From: Bacteroidales bacterium
GTDB taxonomy: Bacteria > Bacteroidota > Bacteroidia > Bacteroidales > Muribaculaceae
Assembly: GCA_900755985.1 (NCBI GenBank)
Contig: CAAEIL010000047.1
Span: 1 to 7,301 of the forward strand
Reading direction: 5' to 3'
Length of the DNA stretch: 7,301 bases
Shown here piece by piece: positions 1 through 6,617 of this stretch. How positions within the stretch are numbered: the stretch's first letter is position 1; the number at the start of each line of letters is the position of its first letter. A program made the position numbers and the translations under genes. The notes beneath the pieces are model-generated. The model worked only from the letters and a program-made list of their open reading frames with translations. It was not told the origin of the DNA and searched no databases.

Positions 1-120
1 CTGTCCCGTTGGTTCGCGCCATGGCTCGCCGTAGGGATAATAACCGGTGTGCTGCTCGAGGGTGCCGGATGCGTCCGTCACCATCGTCGTGTTGCCTTGA
101 AAGTCGGCGTGGCGGTAATG
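1..120 (-). other. RHS-associated core, N-terminal part
   Basis: Residues 1660-1699 read HYRHADFQGNTTMVTD, then GYYPYGEPW. This is the characteristic H-x-D-x-x-G-(N/S)-T followed by a YxPYG block of RHS-associated core domains. The core usually continues to a YDPxxGRF motif and then to a hypervariable tip. Both of those lie beyond the left edge, so autoproteolysis residues and the tip type cannot be assessed. Confidence 0.9.
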
Positions 121-3100
121 CACCCTTCCATTGCCGTCGAAGTAGCCCCCGGGGAAGTTGACGTAGAGCAGCGAGTCGCCCTCGAAGACGAAGTTATCGC
201 AGTATCTGCGTTCGTTTACCAATTTAGGTCGTTTGCCGGTCAGCAATGCGTAGGTATCTACTGCTACAAGAACACCGTCCTTGTCGTAGCGGTAAGAAAG
301 ATAACCGCCGTCTGTGAAATCGATACTAACGGGCTGACCGCGCCAGTTGTAGCTGGCTCTTTTGATGCCGCGTGAACTGTCCGTTTTCAACGTACCGGCC
401 GGGGTCCATGTGTATGTTGCCGTGCCTCCGGCAGCGCTGAGCGGAAAGCCTGTTCGACCGTAGAAATCCGTGCCCGAAGCCACGGCTGTAACATCGGAAA
501 GCAGCATGCCGTCATAATTGTAGCTTAGATTGTCCAAAATACCGTAGCTCTCGATTTGCAAGTCTCCGCTTTGGCCTACGGATTTGACACCGTGGCGTTT
601 GACTGTCAGCGGAGCACCAACTTCGTTGTAGCTGTATTCTGCCGAGAAATTTGCTGTCAGTTTATTTTTAGTACCCCCACTCGAAATTGCTTTGACGAGG
701 CGGTCATGATTATCGAAGACATAGTCATAGCGCACGCCAAGTGATGAGATATGAGCCGAAGCGCTTCCGTCGTAGCGCGGATGGCTGCCATCGGAATATA
801 ATATCTTTTCGTCGTAGTCTTTGTATTCATTCAAAAGCACTATGTTTGTATCAGGCATTAAACCATATGCGCGGGGATAGAACCCCTCGATTGCTGATAA
901 CGGAGACTGCCGTTTGATGACAACAGGAATTTTGGGTATCGAAGTCCTGATATTATTAATCCACCCATGACAATCGTAGCTGTAGGTCCGCCGTACATTG
1001 TTGCCGAAAGTCTCGTCGGCGACAGCTCCGGTTTTTCCGTATGTGATTTTAGCACTTGCGGCTGCCGTACCCAATGATGTGGTCCATGAAGAAATCCTGC
1101 CTCCGTTATCATAGCCGTAGAGTGTCGTCATATTGTATGTAGTTCCGGCGCAAGACAGCGAGACTGTGGTCTTATACGCCGTACCGCCCTTATTGAGGAA
1201 GTTCCGGGTGGTCAGCAATCCTTTTGCTGTTTTTCTGTATTTGGCGACTACACGACCCCAGTCATCGTATTCAATGGCCGAGTATCCGGTTGCCCTGTCG
1301 TATGAACCGGTCGGGAGCCCCGGGCGCGAACCGGACAACTGTGGCAGATACGAGGCTTCGGACTGTGACAGGAAGCTGTAATCGTCATAATATTCCGCCG
1401 AGATTGCTTGGTCAACAGCAGCGCGTGGTTCGGGAACAAGTCTGTATCCGCAATACAGGCCGTTCCCGATAAATTCGGCAATCGGGAAATCCTGTCTGTG
1501 CCATTCGACTTCCGTGTCCATAAGACCTGCTTGTGAAGTATAAGCCAAACGTCCGTGCTTGTCGTAAAAGTATGCCATCCAACTATTGGTCCCCATCGTC
1601 GGTGTATGTTCGGCCACAAGACGCCCGCCGTCGGAATAGACCATGCGGTGCTTTTCCGTAGCCCCGGGTGTACGTTTCAAAGACATGCGTCCGTGTGCGT
1701 CGTAGCCAAATTCGTGACAATTCTTAATGAATGTTCCGTCAGAGGTGTTGATGTTGCCATCGGCGAACGACGGAGGCAAAATAAAGCGAAGTCTGCCATA
1801 GTCATCATAGACGAAACGTGTGCGACGCATGTCAACTCCTCCGTCACCTTCTTCTGTCATTACAGTATTACCGGATTTGTCGGAATATTCGCGTGTCACA
1901 TGGCCGTTCTCGTCGGTGATTTCTTCGACAAGCAGCTGACCGGCGGCGTAATTGCCCCGGTGTTCGGCTTGTCCGTTGCTTAAAACGATGTACATGGGAG
2001 CGGAGAGTTCTCCTGAAGCCATGTTGGCAACGGTACGCACGGTCACATATTTGCCGTTGTCCTGCCATATTTTGCCGCTTTTTACCGACGAGACGACGAC
2101 ACCCCGCGGACTCGGCTCATAGAATTTTTTTTCATAGTCATAGTCCGACGATGGAGCTTCGGATGAAGGCATGCTTGCGGCATACATGCGTCCCATGGCA
2201 TCGTATCGGAAATGCTGCGTTATATCAGTGGAGGAATCCTCTGTACGTATCTTGCGTCCAAGATTGTCGTAATGTTCGGTACGGACAATATGCCGAGTAT
2301 CATCGAAACGAGTGGAAGTACTAATTCTGTTAGCGTCAGGAACAAAATTGTATGAAAAAGTCTGCATTTCGCCCAGACCGGCAATATTGTAACGTATAAG
2401 ACGGTTCATGTTGTCATACTCATACGTTGATACAGCGCCGAAAGGCTCAGTGATGCCGGTGACACCTACAAGGGGCTTATAACTGAACAGTGTCTGTATT
2501 CCGTCCTGATTTCTGATAATGGGATATAGGCCTGCGCTGTCCCATGTCCATTCTGTTACTATGCTGTCGGCGTCGGTAACACGTATGATGTGTCCCAGGC
2601 AGTCATACTCGCATACCGGCGATACAAGGGGCGTCTGATTGCCGTAGGACAATGAGGTAAGTCTCTGACGGAATGCACCGGAACTCGTGCGGATGTACCG
2701 GGCTTTGACGTCGGTTGTGGCAGTTCCGTGAACTATACTTTCGCGCAATGGAACGCCTGTTGCGTTGGCACTGACCATTGAGGCCTCGGTGCCTCCGTTT
2801 GATGTTTCGGGATACCCGATTGATACTGTCATGTTTCGCCCGTCTGACGAGTTTCCCACAATTTTATTAAGAAGACCTGTGCCTGTCTTATATGAATATT
2901 GCTCTATGTTCACTACGTCTCCGGTTTCGGTATGAACGGTGTGGGTTTTTGAAATCAGCCTCTTGGCGTAGGGCGAATAATCATATGGATATGAATAATA
3001 AGTATCGCTGACATAATATGGTGCTCCGAAATTCTTTGGACCGCCGTTCATCTCTCGGCCGTCTATGAAATCGGGACAGTTTGGCTCGTCTCCGTCCAAA

Positions 3101-5097
3101 TACAGTTTGTTGCGGACTATGTGGTAATTGTATGGAGTTTTTGACCCTGATACAGCCTGATAGCTGTATTCGGTTGTCTCAACAGGAATATAGGAATTGC
3201 CCTCGGTTTTATATATGACCTGTTTGGTCATAGCGGGGGTCCCGTCAAACAAATGGGACATGTGTCCCGGGAGCCGATGTCCATATGAGACTTTAGGGCG
3301 GGATAAGTCAATATCCAGAATGTCATCAAAGTAGGTTTCGGTTTTCCCTTCGGGCCAAACAGTGGTGACCTTGTCATACCACAGGGGCGTGGCTCCATTG
3401 TCATATCGCATATAGTCTGATACAGGCATGATATTTACCATACGCATCTCCGCGGCAGGGTCTTCTGTATAAGAGGGTACATCCGGCATCGGGAAAACCA
3501 CGTCGTTAATCTCTACAAAAGTCGCTGCAGATGGCACGGCACGGACTTGTGCAAGCGGGTATTCGTATCTGACAACCATATCATGGGCCGCAGTCCCGTC
3601 GGATGTTGTTATCTGTTTTACTCTTAAGCCGCCACCAATACTGAGATAAGGATCGCAGGACGGCTCAATTTCGCCTTCGGTCTCAACTCGTGTAGGGGCA
3701 AACTGATGCGCCTCGTACTCGAACGCCGAAGTGCCCCCGGCAGGCCATGTTACCTTTGTAAGTATCAGTGCCTGCATGGCTTTGGTGTCTACGCTTCTGT
3801 CTGCTTCGCCGACTTCCTTATATCCGGATGAGGAAGTGCTCTGCTGTGAATAGTATTTTCTGATCTTTAACTTAGGTGTCAGTGTCGGATTTTCTTTGGC
3901 ATTGTAATAGCCCCACCAATCTTGTGAATGGAGTCCGGAAGCATACGAAACAAATGGATTGGTACCATATTCGGTGTTGTATTCAAATGTGTATGTTTTG
4001 CCTGCGCCTCCGTCGATTTTTGTTAAAAGAGTGGAATATGAGTCAGCATAGCTTAGGTTGTATGTCTGTATAACAGAAGTTGTGGAGCTGATTTTTATTG
4101 AGGTCAGCATGTTTCCGGTATTTTCGACAGATGTATATACAAAAGAGACACTTCCGCCGGGGAATTGTATGCTTTTAAGCTGCAGCAGCTCATCTGTTTC
4201 GTTGTTTTTGGAGAGTACGGCCTGCGCATAGTTGTCGTTATCAAAGCTATCCTGTTCGGTGCCCGAATTACTCCAATGGTACAGATCCCATTTGTCCCTA
4301 AAAGAATATCCCCCGATCCACTGACGTGTGGCCACCGGATGATGGCCTGTTCCCCACTGGAAATTGACAGTGCGGCCATTGTCTGATACTATCTTGTATA
4401 ATGCCCAGGCTGTTCGCCCGACAACCCCCCCTTTGTCATAATAACATTCATATTTTTCACCATAGTAGTAACGTATTCCGGACGGGTCGGTTACAATGAT
4501 GGTATCGAGCTTTTTATCAGCCCGGACGCGATATTCGTCATCGCAGGCTCCGATAAACTCCAAAGTATAGGCACTTGCATCGATTATTCGGGTAAATGTC
4601 TTGCCCGGCAGCGAGATGTTGAAAATGTCATGTTCGGAATCGTATCTGTCGGTATATATTTTAGAATTTGCCTGGGCATAAACTGTACTCATATACTGCA
4701 TACCGACAGGATCGGTGGCATTCATCGGGTCGCCGCTGAACTGATATTTCTCATCAGGGCGCCCCATAATGGTGCGTGTTATTCTGAGAGCTGGCATCAG
4801 AGACCATCCGTACCCCACCGGTGCGGGGTCATCGAACACTTTGATGCCGTTCGACTGATATTGTAATGATATCGGACATTTGATACCGTCGATATCTATA
4901 TTATATATAGGCACACTGATGCTCGCCGCACCGGTGAGCAGGTCAGGCTGCGGAGCCTGTACCTCTATAAGCGAAGATGACTGCGGTGCCGGTGGCGTGA
5001 TGTCGCTGCGCACCGGCGTAACGTATGATTGTCCATTTGCCGAAATGACAATCATGGCTGTAAATAATACAGACAAAATGTAACGATGATTATTCAT
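1..5097 (-). CDS. RHS/YD-repeat surface or secreted protein, C-terminus outside window (partial)
   Basis: A single frame stays open for 1699 codons from the ATG at 5097-5095 to the left edge. Residues 1-22 look like a Sec signal peptide: N-terminal His/Arg, a hydrophobic core ILSVLFTAMIVI, and probable cleavage after SANG. There is no lipobox cysteine. Residues ~38-100 match the usual Bacteroidetes RHS N-terminus: LLTGAASISVPIY, then GIKV, then VGYGWSL near 94-100. Degenerate YD repeats run from ~829 to ~1610, for example CEYDCLGH (829), HYDNLGR (942), RYDAMGR (964), FVYDDYGR (1095), FGYDAHGR (1130), YFYDKHGR (1176) and YGYDNGGR (1327). The RHS core begins with HYRHADFQGNTT (1660) and GYYPYGEPW (1685-1693). 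The window ends before the expected YDPxxGRF segment. Related YD proteins form a hollow beta-shell around a variable C-terminal domain. No PAAR or VgrG region is visible, so export is probably Sec-dependent rather than by T6SS loading (inference). The start lies 12 bp after the preceding gene and has no Shine-Dalgarno. The tip function is unknown. Confidence 0.93.
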   Translation of the reverse strand, partial: MNNHRYILSVLFTAMIVISANGQSYVTPVRSDITPPAPQSSSLIEVQAPQPDLLTGAASISVPIYNIDIDGIKCPISLQYQSNGIKVFDDPAPVGYGWSLMPALRITRTIMGRPDEKYQFSGDPMNATDPVGMQYMSTVYAQANSKIYTDRYDSEHDIFNISLPGKTFTRIIDASAYTLEFIGACDDEYRVRADKKLDTIIVTDPSGIRYYYGEKYECYYDKGGVVGRTAWALYKIVSDNGRTVNFQWGTGHHPVATRQWIGGYSFRDKWDLYHWSNSGTEQDSFDNDNYAQAVLSKNNETDELLQLKSIQFPGGSVSFVYTSVENTGNMLTSIKISSTTSVIQTYNLSYADSYSTLLTKIDGGAGKTYTFEYNTEYGTNPFVSYASGLHSQDWWGYYNAKENPTLTPKLKIRKYYSQQSTSSSGYKEVGEADRSVDTKAMQALILTKVTWPAGGTSAFEYEAHQFAPTRVETEGEIEPSCDPYLSIGGGLRVKQITTSDGTAAHDMVVRYEYPLAQVRAVPSAATFVEINDVVFPMPDVPSYTEDPAAEMRMVNIMPVSDYMRYDNGATPLWYDKVTTVWPEGKTETYFDDILDIDLSRPKVSYGHRLPGHMSHLFDGTPAMTKQVIYKTEGNSYIPVETTEYSYQAVSGSKTPYNYHIVRNKLYLDGDEPNCPDFIDGREMNGGPKNFGAPYYVSDTYYSYPYDYSPYAKRLISKTHTVHTETGDVVNIEQYSYKTGTGLLNKIVGNSSDGRNMTVSIGYPETSNGGTEASMVSANATGVPLRESIVHGTATTDVKARYIRTSSGAFRQRLTSLSYGNQTPLVSPVCEYDCLGHIIRVTDADSIVTEWTWDSAGLYPIIRNQDGIQTLFSYKPLVGVTGITEPFGAVSTYEYDNMNRLIRYNIAGLGEMQTFSYNFVPDANRISTSTRFDDTRHIVRTEHYDNLGRKIRTEDSSTDITQHFRYDAMGRMYAASMPSSEAPSSDYDYEKKFYEPSPRGVVVSSVKSGKIWQDNGKYVTVRTVANMASGELSAPMYIVLSNGQAEHRGNYAAGQLLVEEITDENGHVTREYSDKSGNTVMTEEGDGGVDMRRTRFVYDDYGRLRFILPPSFADGNINTSDGTFIKNCHEFGYDAHGRMSLKRTPGATEKHRMVYSDGGRLVAEHTPTMGTNSWMAYFYDKHGRLAYTSQAGLMDTEVEWHRQDFPIAEFIGNGLYCGYRLVPEPRAAVDQAISAEYYDDYSFLSQSEASYLPQLSGSRPGLPTGSYDRATGYSAIEYDDWGRVVAKYRKTAKGLLTTRNFLNKGGTAYKTTVSLSCAGTTYNMTTLYGYDNGGRISSWTTSLGTAAASAKITYGKTGAVADETFGNNVRRTYSYDCHGWINNIRTSIPKIPVVIKRQSPLSAIEGFYPRAYGLMPDTNIVLLNEYKDYDEKILYSDGSHPRYDGSASAHISSLGVRYDYVFDNHDRLVKAISSGGTKNKLTANFSAEYSYNEVGAPLTVKRHGVKSVGQSGDLQIESYGILDNLSYNYDGMLLSDVTAVASGTDFYGRTGFPLSAAGGTATYTWTPAGTLKTDSSRGIKRASYNWRGQPVSIDFTDGGYLSYRYDKDGVLVAVDTYALLTGKRPKLVNERRYCDNFVFEGDSLLYVNFPGGYFDGNGRVHYRHADFQGNTTMVTDASGTLEQHTGYYPYGEPWREPTGQ
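5032..5097 (-). other. Signal peptide of the RHS protein
   Basis: Codons 1-22 encode a short N-region with His4 and Arg5, a hydrophobic stretch at about residues 6-18, and a small-residue end SANG before Gln-Ser. This fits signal peptidase I cleavage after Gly22. No cysteine lies at the cleavage site, so a lipoprotein is unlikely. The presence of the peptide separates this protein from Sec-independent, T6SS-loaded Rhs effectors. The call is by eye; the exact cleavage site is uncertain. Confidence 0.75.
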
Positions 5098-5109
5098 ATT
5101 CGGCAGCTG

Positions 5110-5310
5110 TTAAACAGTCAGTAAAATTCTGCGTGTGTATCCACATTCGTCCGATACTATCGAGACTATATAGCTATTGTGCAACAGGTCTGTTATATCG
5201 AGCATATATCTGTCGGCAACGCCTGATGCGGAGCCATACAGATTCCCGGGGATATCCATTATATATATATGTAATGACAATTCTTCCGGCAAAGCAACTG
5301 TAAGTGTGTT
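5110..5310 (-). other. T9SS-like C-terminal sorting domain of the operon's first gene
   Basis: Codons ~273-338 encode alternating hydrophobic strands with the layout of T9SS type A C-terminal domains: a first strand TLTVALP, a hairpin containing IMDIPGNLYG, an 'LDITDLL' strand, YIVSIV, and a terminal RRILLTV. In proteins carrying the domain it directs passage through the type IX secretion pore. Bacteroidales often carry degenerate versions where no complete T9SS exists, so function here is uncertain. Confidence 0.55.
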
Positions 5311-6126
5311 CCCTTCGCGGATAATTGTCGCCTTGTCAATGACAGTCCGGATGCGGTCGACTTCTTCAGGGCTGTTCTTGTCCTCGGATTCCAACTCCCC
5401 GCAGTCTGAGACGGATGCGTATAGAATGTCCTCGTATTGTATTGCCAGAGGAATTGCCGAACCTTTGGCAAACCAACGGTAGACAACTCGCGAGGCCGTG
5501 TCCGCTTCGGCTGTCAAATCAGACTGTATGATATAATTGTCTGTATGGCGGGTCAAAATGACATCAGAAAGAGTGTCTCCCGGTGTTATTATTACATTTC
5601 CCCGTCTGACACCTGCAAAACTTGATGTGCCATTTTCACTAAGCTTGGTGCCGACATCGAGGGCTCCTGATGCAAGGTATTGTTTTATGTTTTCCGCTTT
5701 GCTGTTTGTAGCGTCAAGACCAATTTTCAGAGGCCGCAATGCAAACGGGGTGTCAATCAACATTCCCAGGCTGCGCCCTTCGGAATAGCCGGTCCACGCA
5801 AGTGAGTCGTCAGTGTTGACATAATAATCGGAGCGACGGCCGATATTTTCGCTGTATAATCTGCCGTCATAATAAGCCGTCCCTGAAAGACTGCTGATTT
5901 CGGGACGGCCGCATAGCTGCCAGACTCCTGATTGCAGCTCATTTTCGTCCAGTCCCTGAAATGCCACAAATTTAATTTGTTCAGCAGTTTGAGCTGCCGC
6001 TGTTTCTGCTTTGCCCGATGAATCAGACAATACCGATGCCGATAAAAACAAGGAGCGAATCAATAAAATCGCCGCAACAAGGCTTACCCGCAATAAGCTT
6101 TCGTAGCAGTTGACCAAAGTTTTCAT
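5110..6126 (-). CDS. Secreted protein of unknown function with T9SS-like C-terminal module, RHS operon partner
   Basis: This is a complete 338-residue protein from ATG at 6126 to TAA at 5110; the next in-frame Met is near residue 122, so this start is the only one that keeps the leader. Residues ~11-31 are a hydrophobic leader ending in SAS, suggesting Sec export. The middle has GDTLSDVILTRHT (183-195) and YRWFAKGSAIPLAIQ (216-230). I recall similar GDTL...HT and YRW(Y/F)A.G...P blocks in uncharacterised secreted Bacteroidales proteins, but cannot search for them. Residues ~273-338 read as a short beta-sandwich: LTVALPEE, LHIYIMDIPGNLY, MLDITDLLHNSYIVSIV, then YTRRILLTV. This resembles the type A T9SS sorting or Por-secretion domain (strand, turn with Gly, 'Id.l..g.Yiv.v', basic end), although the usual 'G.Y' glycine is Asn-Ser here. 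It sits 12 bp upstream of the RHS gene on the same strand, so co-transcription is very likely. A role in exporting, anchoring or chaperoning the RHS protein is inference only. Confidence 0.85.
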   Translation of the reverse strand: MKTLVNCYESLLRVSLVAAILLIRSLFLSASVLSDSSGKAETAAAQTAEQIKFVAFQGLDENELQSGVWQLCGRPEISSLSGTAYYDGRLYSENIGRRSDYYVNTDDSLAWTGYSEGRSLGMLIDTPFALRPLKIGLDATNSKAENIKQYLASGALDVGTKLSENGTSSFAGVRRGNVIITPGDTLSDVILTRHTDNYIIQSDLTAEADTASRVVYRWFAKGSAIPLAIQYEDILYASVSDCGELESEDKNSPEEVDRIRTVIDKATIIREGNTLTVALPEELSLHIYIMDIPGNLYGSASGVADRYMLDITDLLHNSYIVSIVSDECGYTRRILLTV

Positions 6127-6217
6127 CGGTACAGATTTTTAGGTGAATCTAAATGTTTCCGAGAAGTGAACGCTCAAGAAAAAGGGATACGATTGAGGTT
6201 GGTTGTGAAATTTTTCC

Positions 6218-6253
6218 CAAATATAGGCATAAAAATCGCGTTTTGCAAGCAAA
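6218..6253 (-). promoter_or_regulatory. Predicted Bacteroidetes-type promoter for the RHS operon
   Basis: On the minus strand TATATTTG (6225-6218) matches the Bacteroidetes -7 consensus TAnnTTTG exactly. At a 20-bp spacing upstream lies CTTG (6249-6246), three of four matches to the -33 TTTG element. A perfect TTTG (6253-6250) is present at a looser 24-bp spacing. Transcription would begin near 6213-6210 and give a leader of roughly 85 nt before the ATG at 6126. No Shine-Dalgarno precedes that ATG, as is usual in this phylum. Confidence 0.6.
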
Positions 6254-6254
6254 A
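6241..6254. repeat. Small palindrome overlapping the -33 element
   Basis: TTTTGC AA GCAAAA is a 6-bp inverted repeat with a 2-nt centre. It coincides with the predicted -33 region of the RHS operon promoter and could be a regulator half-site pair. It may equally be chance in AT-rich DNA. Confidence 0.3.
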
Positions 6255-6280
6255 TCGGATTTTTAACAAAAAAAATCCGA
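6255..6280. repeat. AT-rich inverted repeat just upstream of the promoter
   Basis: TCGGATTTTT (6255-6264) and AAAAATCCGA (6271-6280) form a perfect 10-bp inverted repeat around a 6-nt spacer. On the minus strand the right side of the hairpin is followed by TTTT, so it could end incoming transcription. It also abuts the predicted -33 element, so it could be an operator. The sequence does not decide between these. Confidence 0.5.
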
Positions 6281-6339
6281 AATGCTGAGAAACACTAATA
6301 TTGGGGCATAAAACGATTTTTAGGGGCGGCAGCCGGGGC

Positions 6340-6357
6340 GGCGACTCCACAGTCGCC
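6340..6357. repeat. Palindromic element, GGCGACT-N4-AGTCGCC
   Basis: This is a perfect 7-bp inverted repeat around the loop CCAC. It shares the core GCGACT-N4-AGTCGC with a second hairpin about 80 bp to the right. The shared core and GC-rich composition suggest a REP-like intergenic repeat family. No T-tract follows on either strand, so a classical intrinsic terminator is not supported. Confidence 0.6.
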
Positions 6358-6381
6358 GTACACTACTGCAGGGCGTGTGCG

Positions 6382-6395
6382 TAACAACCTGTCTT
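6382..6395 (+). repeat. Direct repeat TAACAACCTGTCTT, copy 1
   Basis: This 14-bp sequence recurs exactly at 6530-6543. In each place it is followed within a few bases by an AGC, and shortly afterwards by a hairpin (6418-6439 and 6541-6594). That suggests a duplicated composite repeat unit. Confidence 0.55.
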
Positions 6396-6417
6396 ATAGC
6401 ATCCTCCCTTGCAGCAC

Positions 6418-6439
6418 GATGCGACTATGGAGTCGCATC
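6418..6439. repeat. Palindromic element, GATGCGACT-N4-AGTCGCATC
   Basis: This is a perfect 9-bp inverted repeat around the loop ATGG. Its inner core is identical to the 6340-6357 hairpin. The half CTATGGAGTCGC matches the reverse complement of GCGACTCCACAG in 11 of 12 positions, so the two are related copies, probably in opposite orientation. Confidence 0.6.
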
Positions 6440-6472
6440 CCCGCGCTGCCGCGCCAGGGGGAGCGCGCGCTA

Positions 6473-6502
6473 CCGCGTCCCAAGGGCTGCCGCGTCCCAA
6501 GG
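6473..6502 (+). repeat. Tandem pair of CCGCGTCCCAAGG
   Basis: The 13-mer occurs at 6473-6485 and again at 6490-6502, a 17-bp period. The sub-sequence GTCCCAAGG appears a third time in the large hairpin near 6557-6565. This looks like local duplication within the repeat-rich spacer. No function is evident. Confidence 0.5.
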
Positions 6503-6529
6503 TGTGATGCTACTGTGTGGGGAGGGGTA

Positions 6530-6543
6530 TAACAACCTGTCTT
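6530..6543 (+). repeat. Direct repeat TAACAACCTGTCTT, copy 2
   Basis: An exact second copy of the 14-mer found at 6382-6395. Its last three bases overlap the left arm of the large hairpin at 6541-6594. Confidence 0.55.
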
Positions 6544-6594
6544 GCAGCGTGATGTTGTCCCAAGGGAGGAGGTGGGACAACATCATGCTGCAAG
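6541..6594 (-). terminator. Large hairpin after the synthetase, possible terminator
   Basis: The arms 6541-6562 and 6573-6594 pair over 22 bp with one non-Watson-Crick position (G6549 against T6586), around a 10-nt loop AGGGAGGAGG. It begins 23 bp beyond the synthetase stop in the transcription direction, which is where a terminator belongs. No T-run follows on either strand, so it may instead stabilise the 3' end of the mRNA or be an interspersed palindromic repeat. Confidence 0.5.
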
Positions 6595-6617
6595 GTCTGA
6601 ACTTGGCTTGGACGGCG

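Larger units (their letters stand above)
6127..6617. other. 491-bp intergenic region with promoter and palindromic repeats
   Basis: I see no convincing gene here. The left part (about 6127-6320) is AT-rich and holds the predicted promoter and two small AT-rich palindromes. The right part (about 6321-6617) is GC-rich. It holds two hairpins with the shared core GCGACT-N4-AGTCGC, a repeated 14-mer TAACAACCTGTCTT, a repeated 13-mer CCGCGTCCCAAGG, and a large hairpin next to the synthetase stop. A minus-strand open frame that covers 6470-6829 is out of phase with the real synthetase and is not counted. Confidence 0.8.

Noticed and set aside
49..375. A 108-codon plus-strand open frame opposite the RHS core
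   Set aside because: The minus strand here encodes clear RHS core motifs; the plus-strand frame shows no family features.
1555..1983. A 142-codon plus-strand open frame inside the RHS gene
   Set aside because: It is antisense to the fully open, motif-bearing RHS frame. Its translation has no recognisable domain, and shadow frames of this length are expected there.
1..5097. Possible frameshift or pseudogene in the giant RHS frame
   Set aside because: Reading the frame line by line shows no stop, and YD motifs stay in phase from residue 829 to the core, so the gene appears intact within the window.
5259..5280. A TATATATATAT run in the partner gene
   Set aside because: It is explained by in-frame codons for alternating Ile and Tyr (HIYIM) in a beta strand; no sign of phase variation by slippage.
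6320..6600. Possible CRISPR array from the repeated short motifs
   Set aside because: The repeats differ in length and type, have irregular spacing, and there are only two copies of each; no cas genes are visible.
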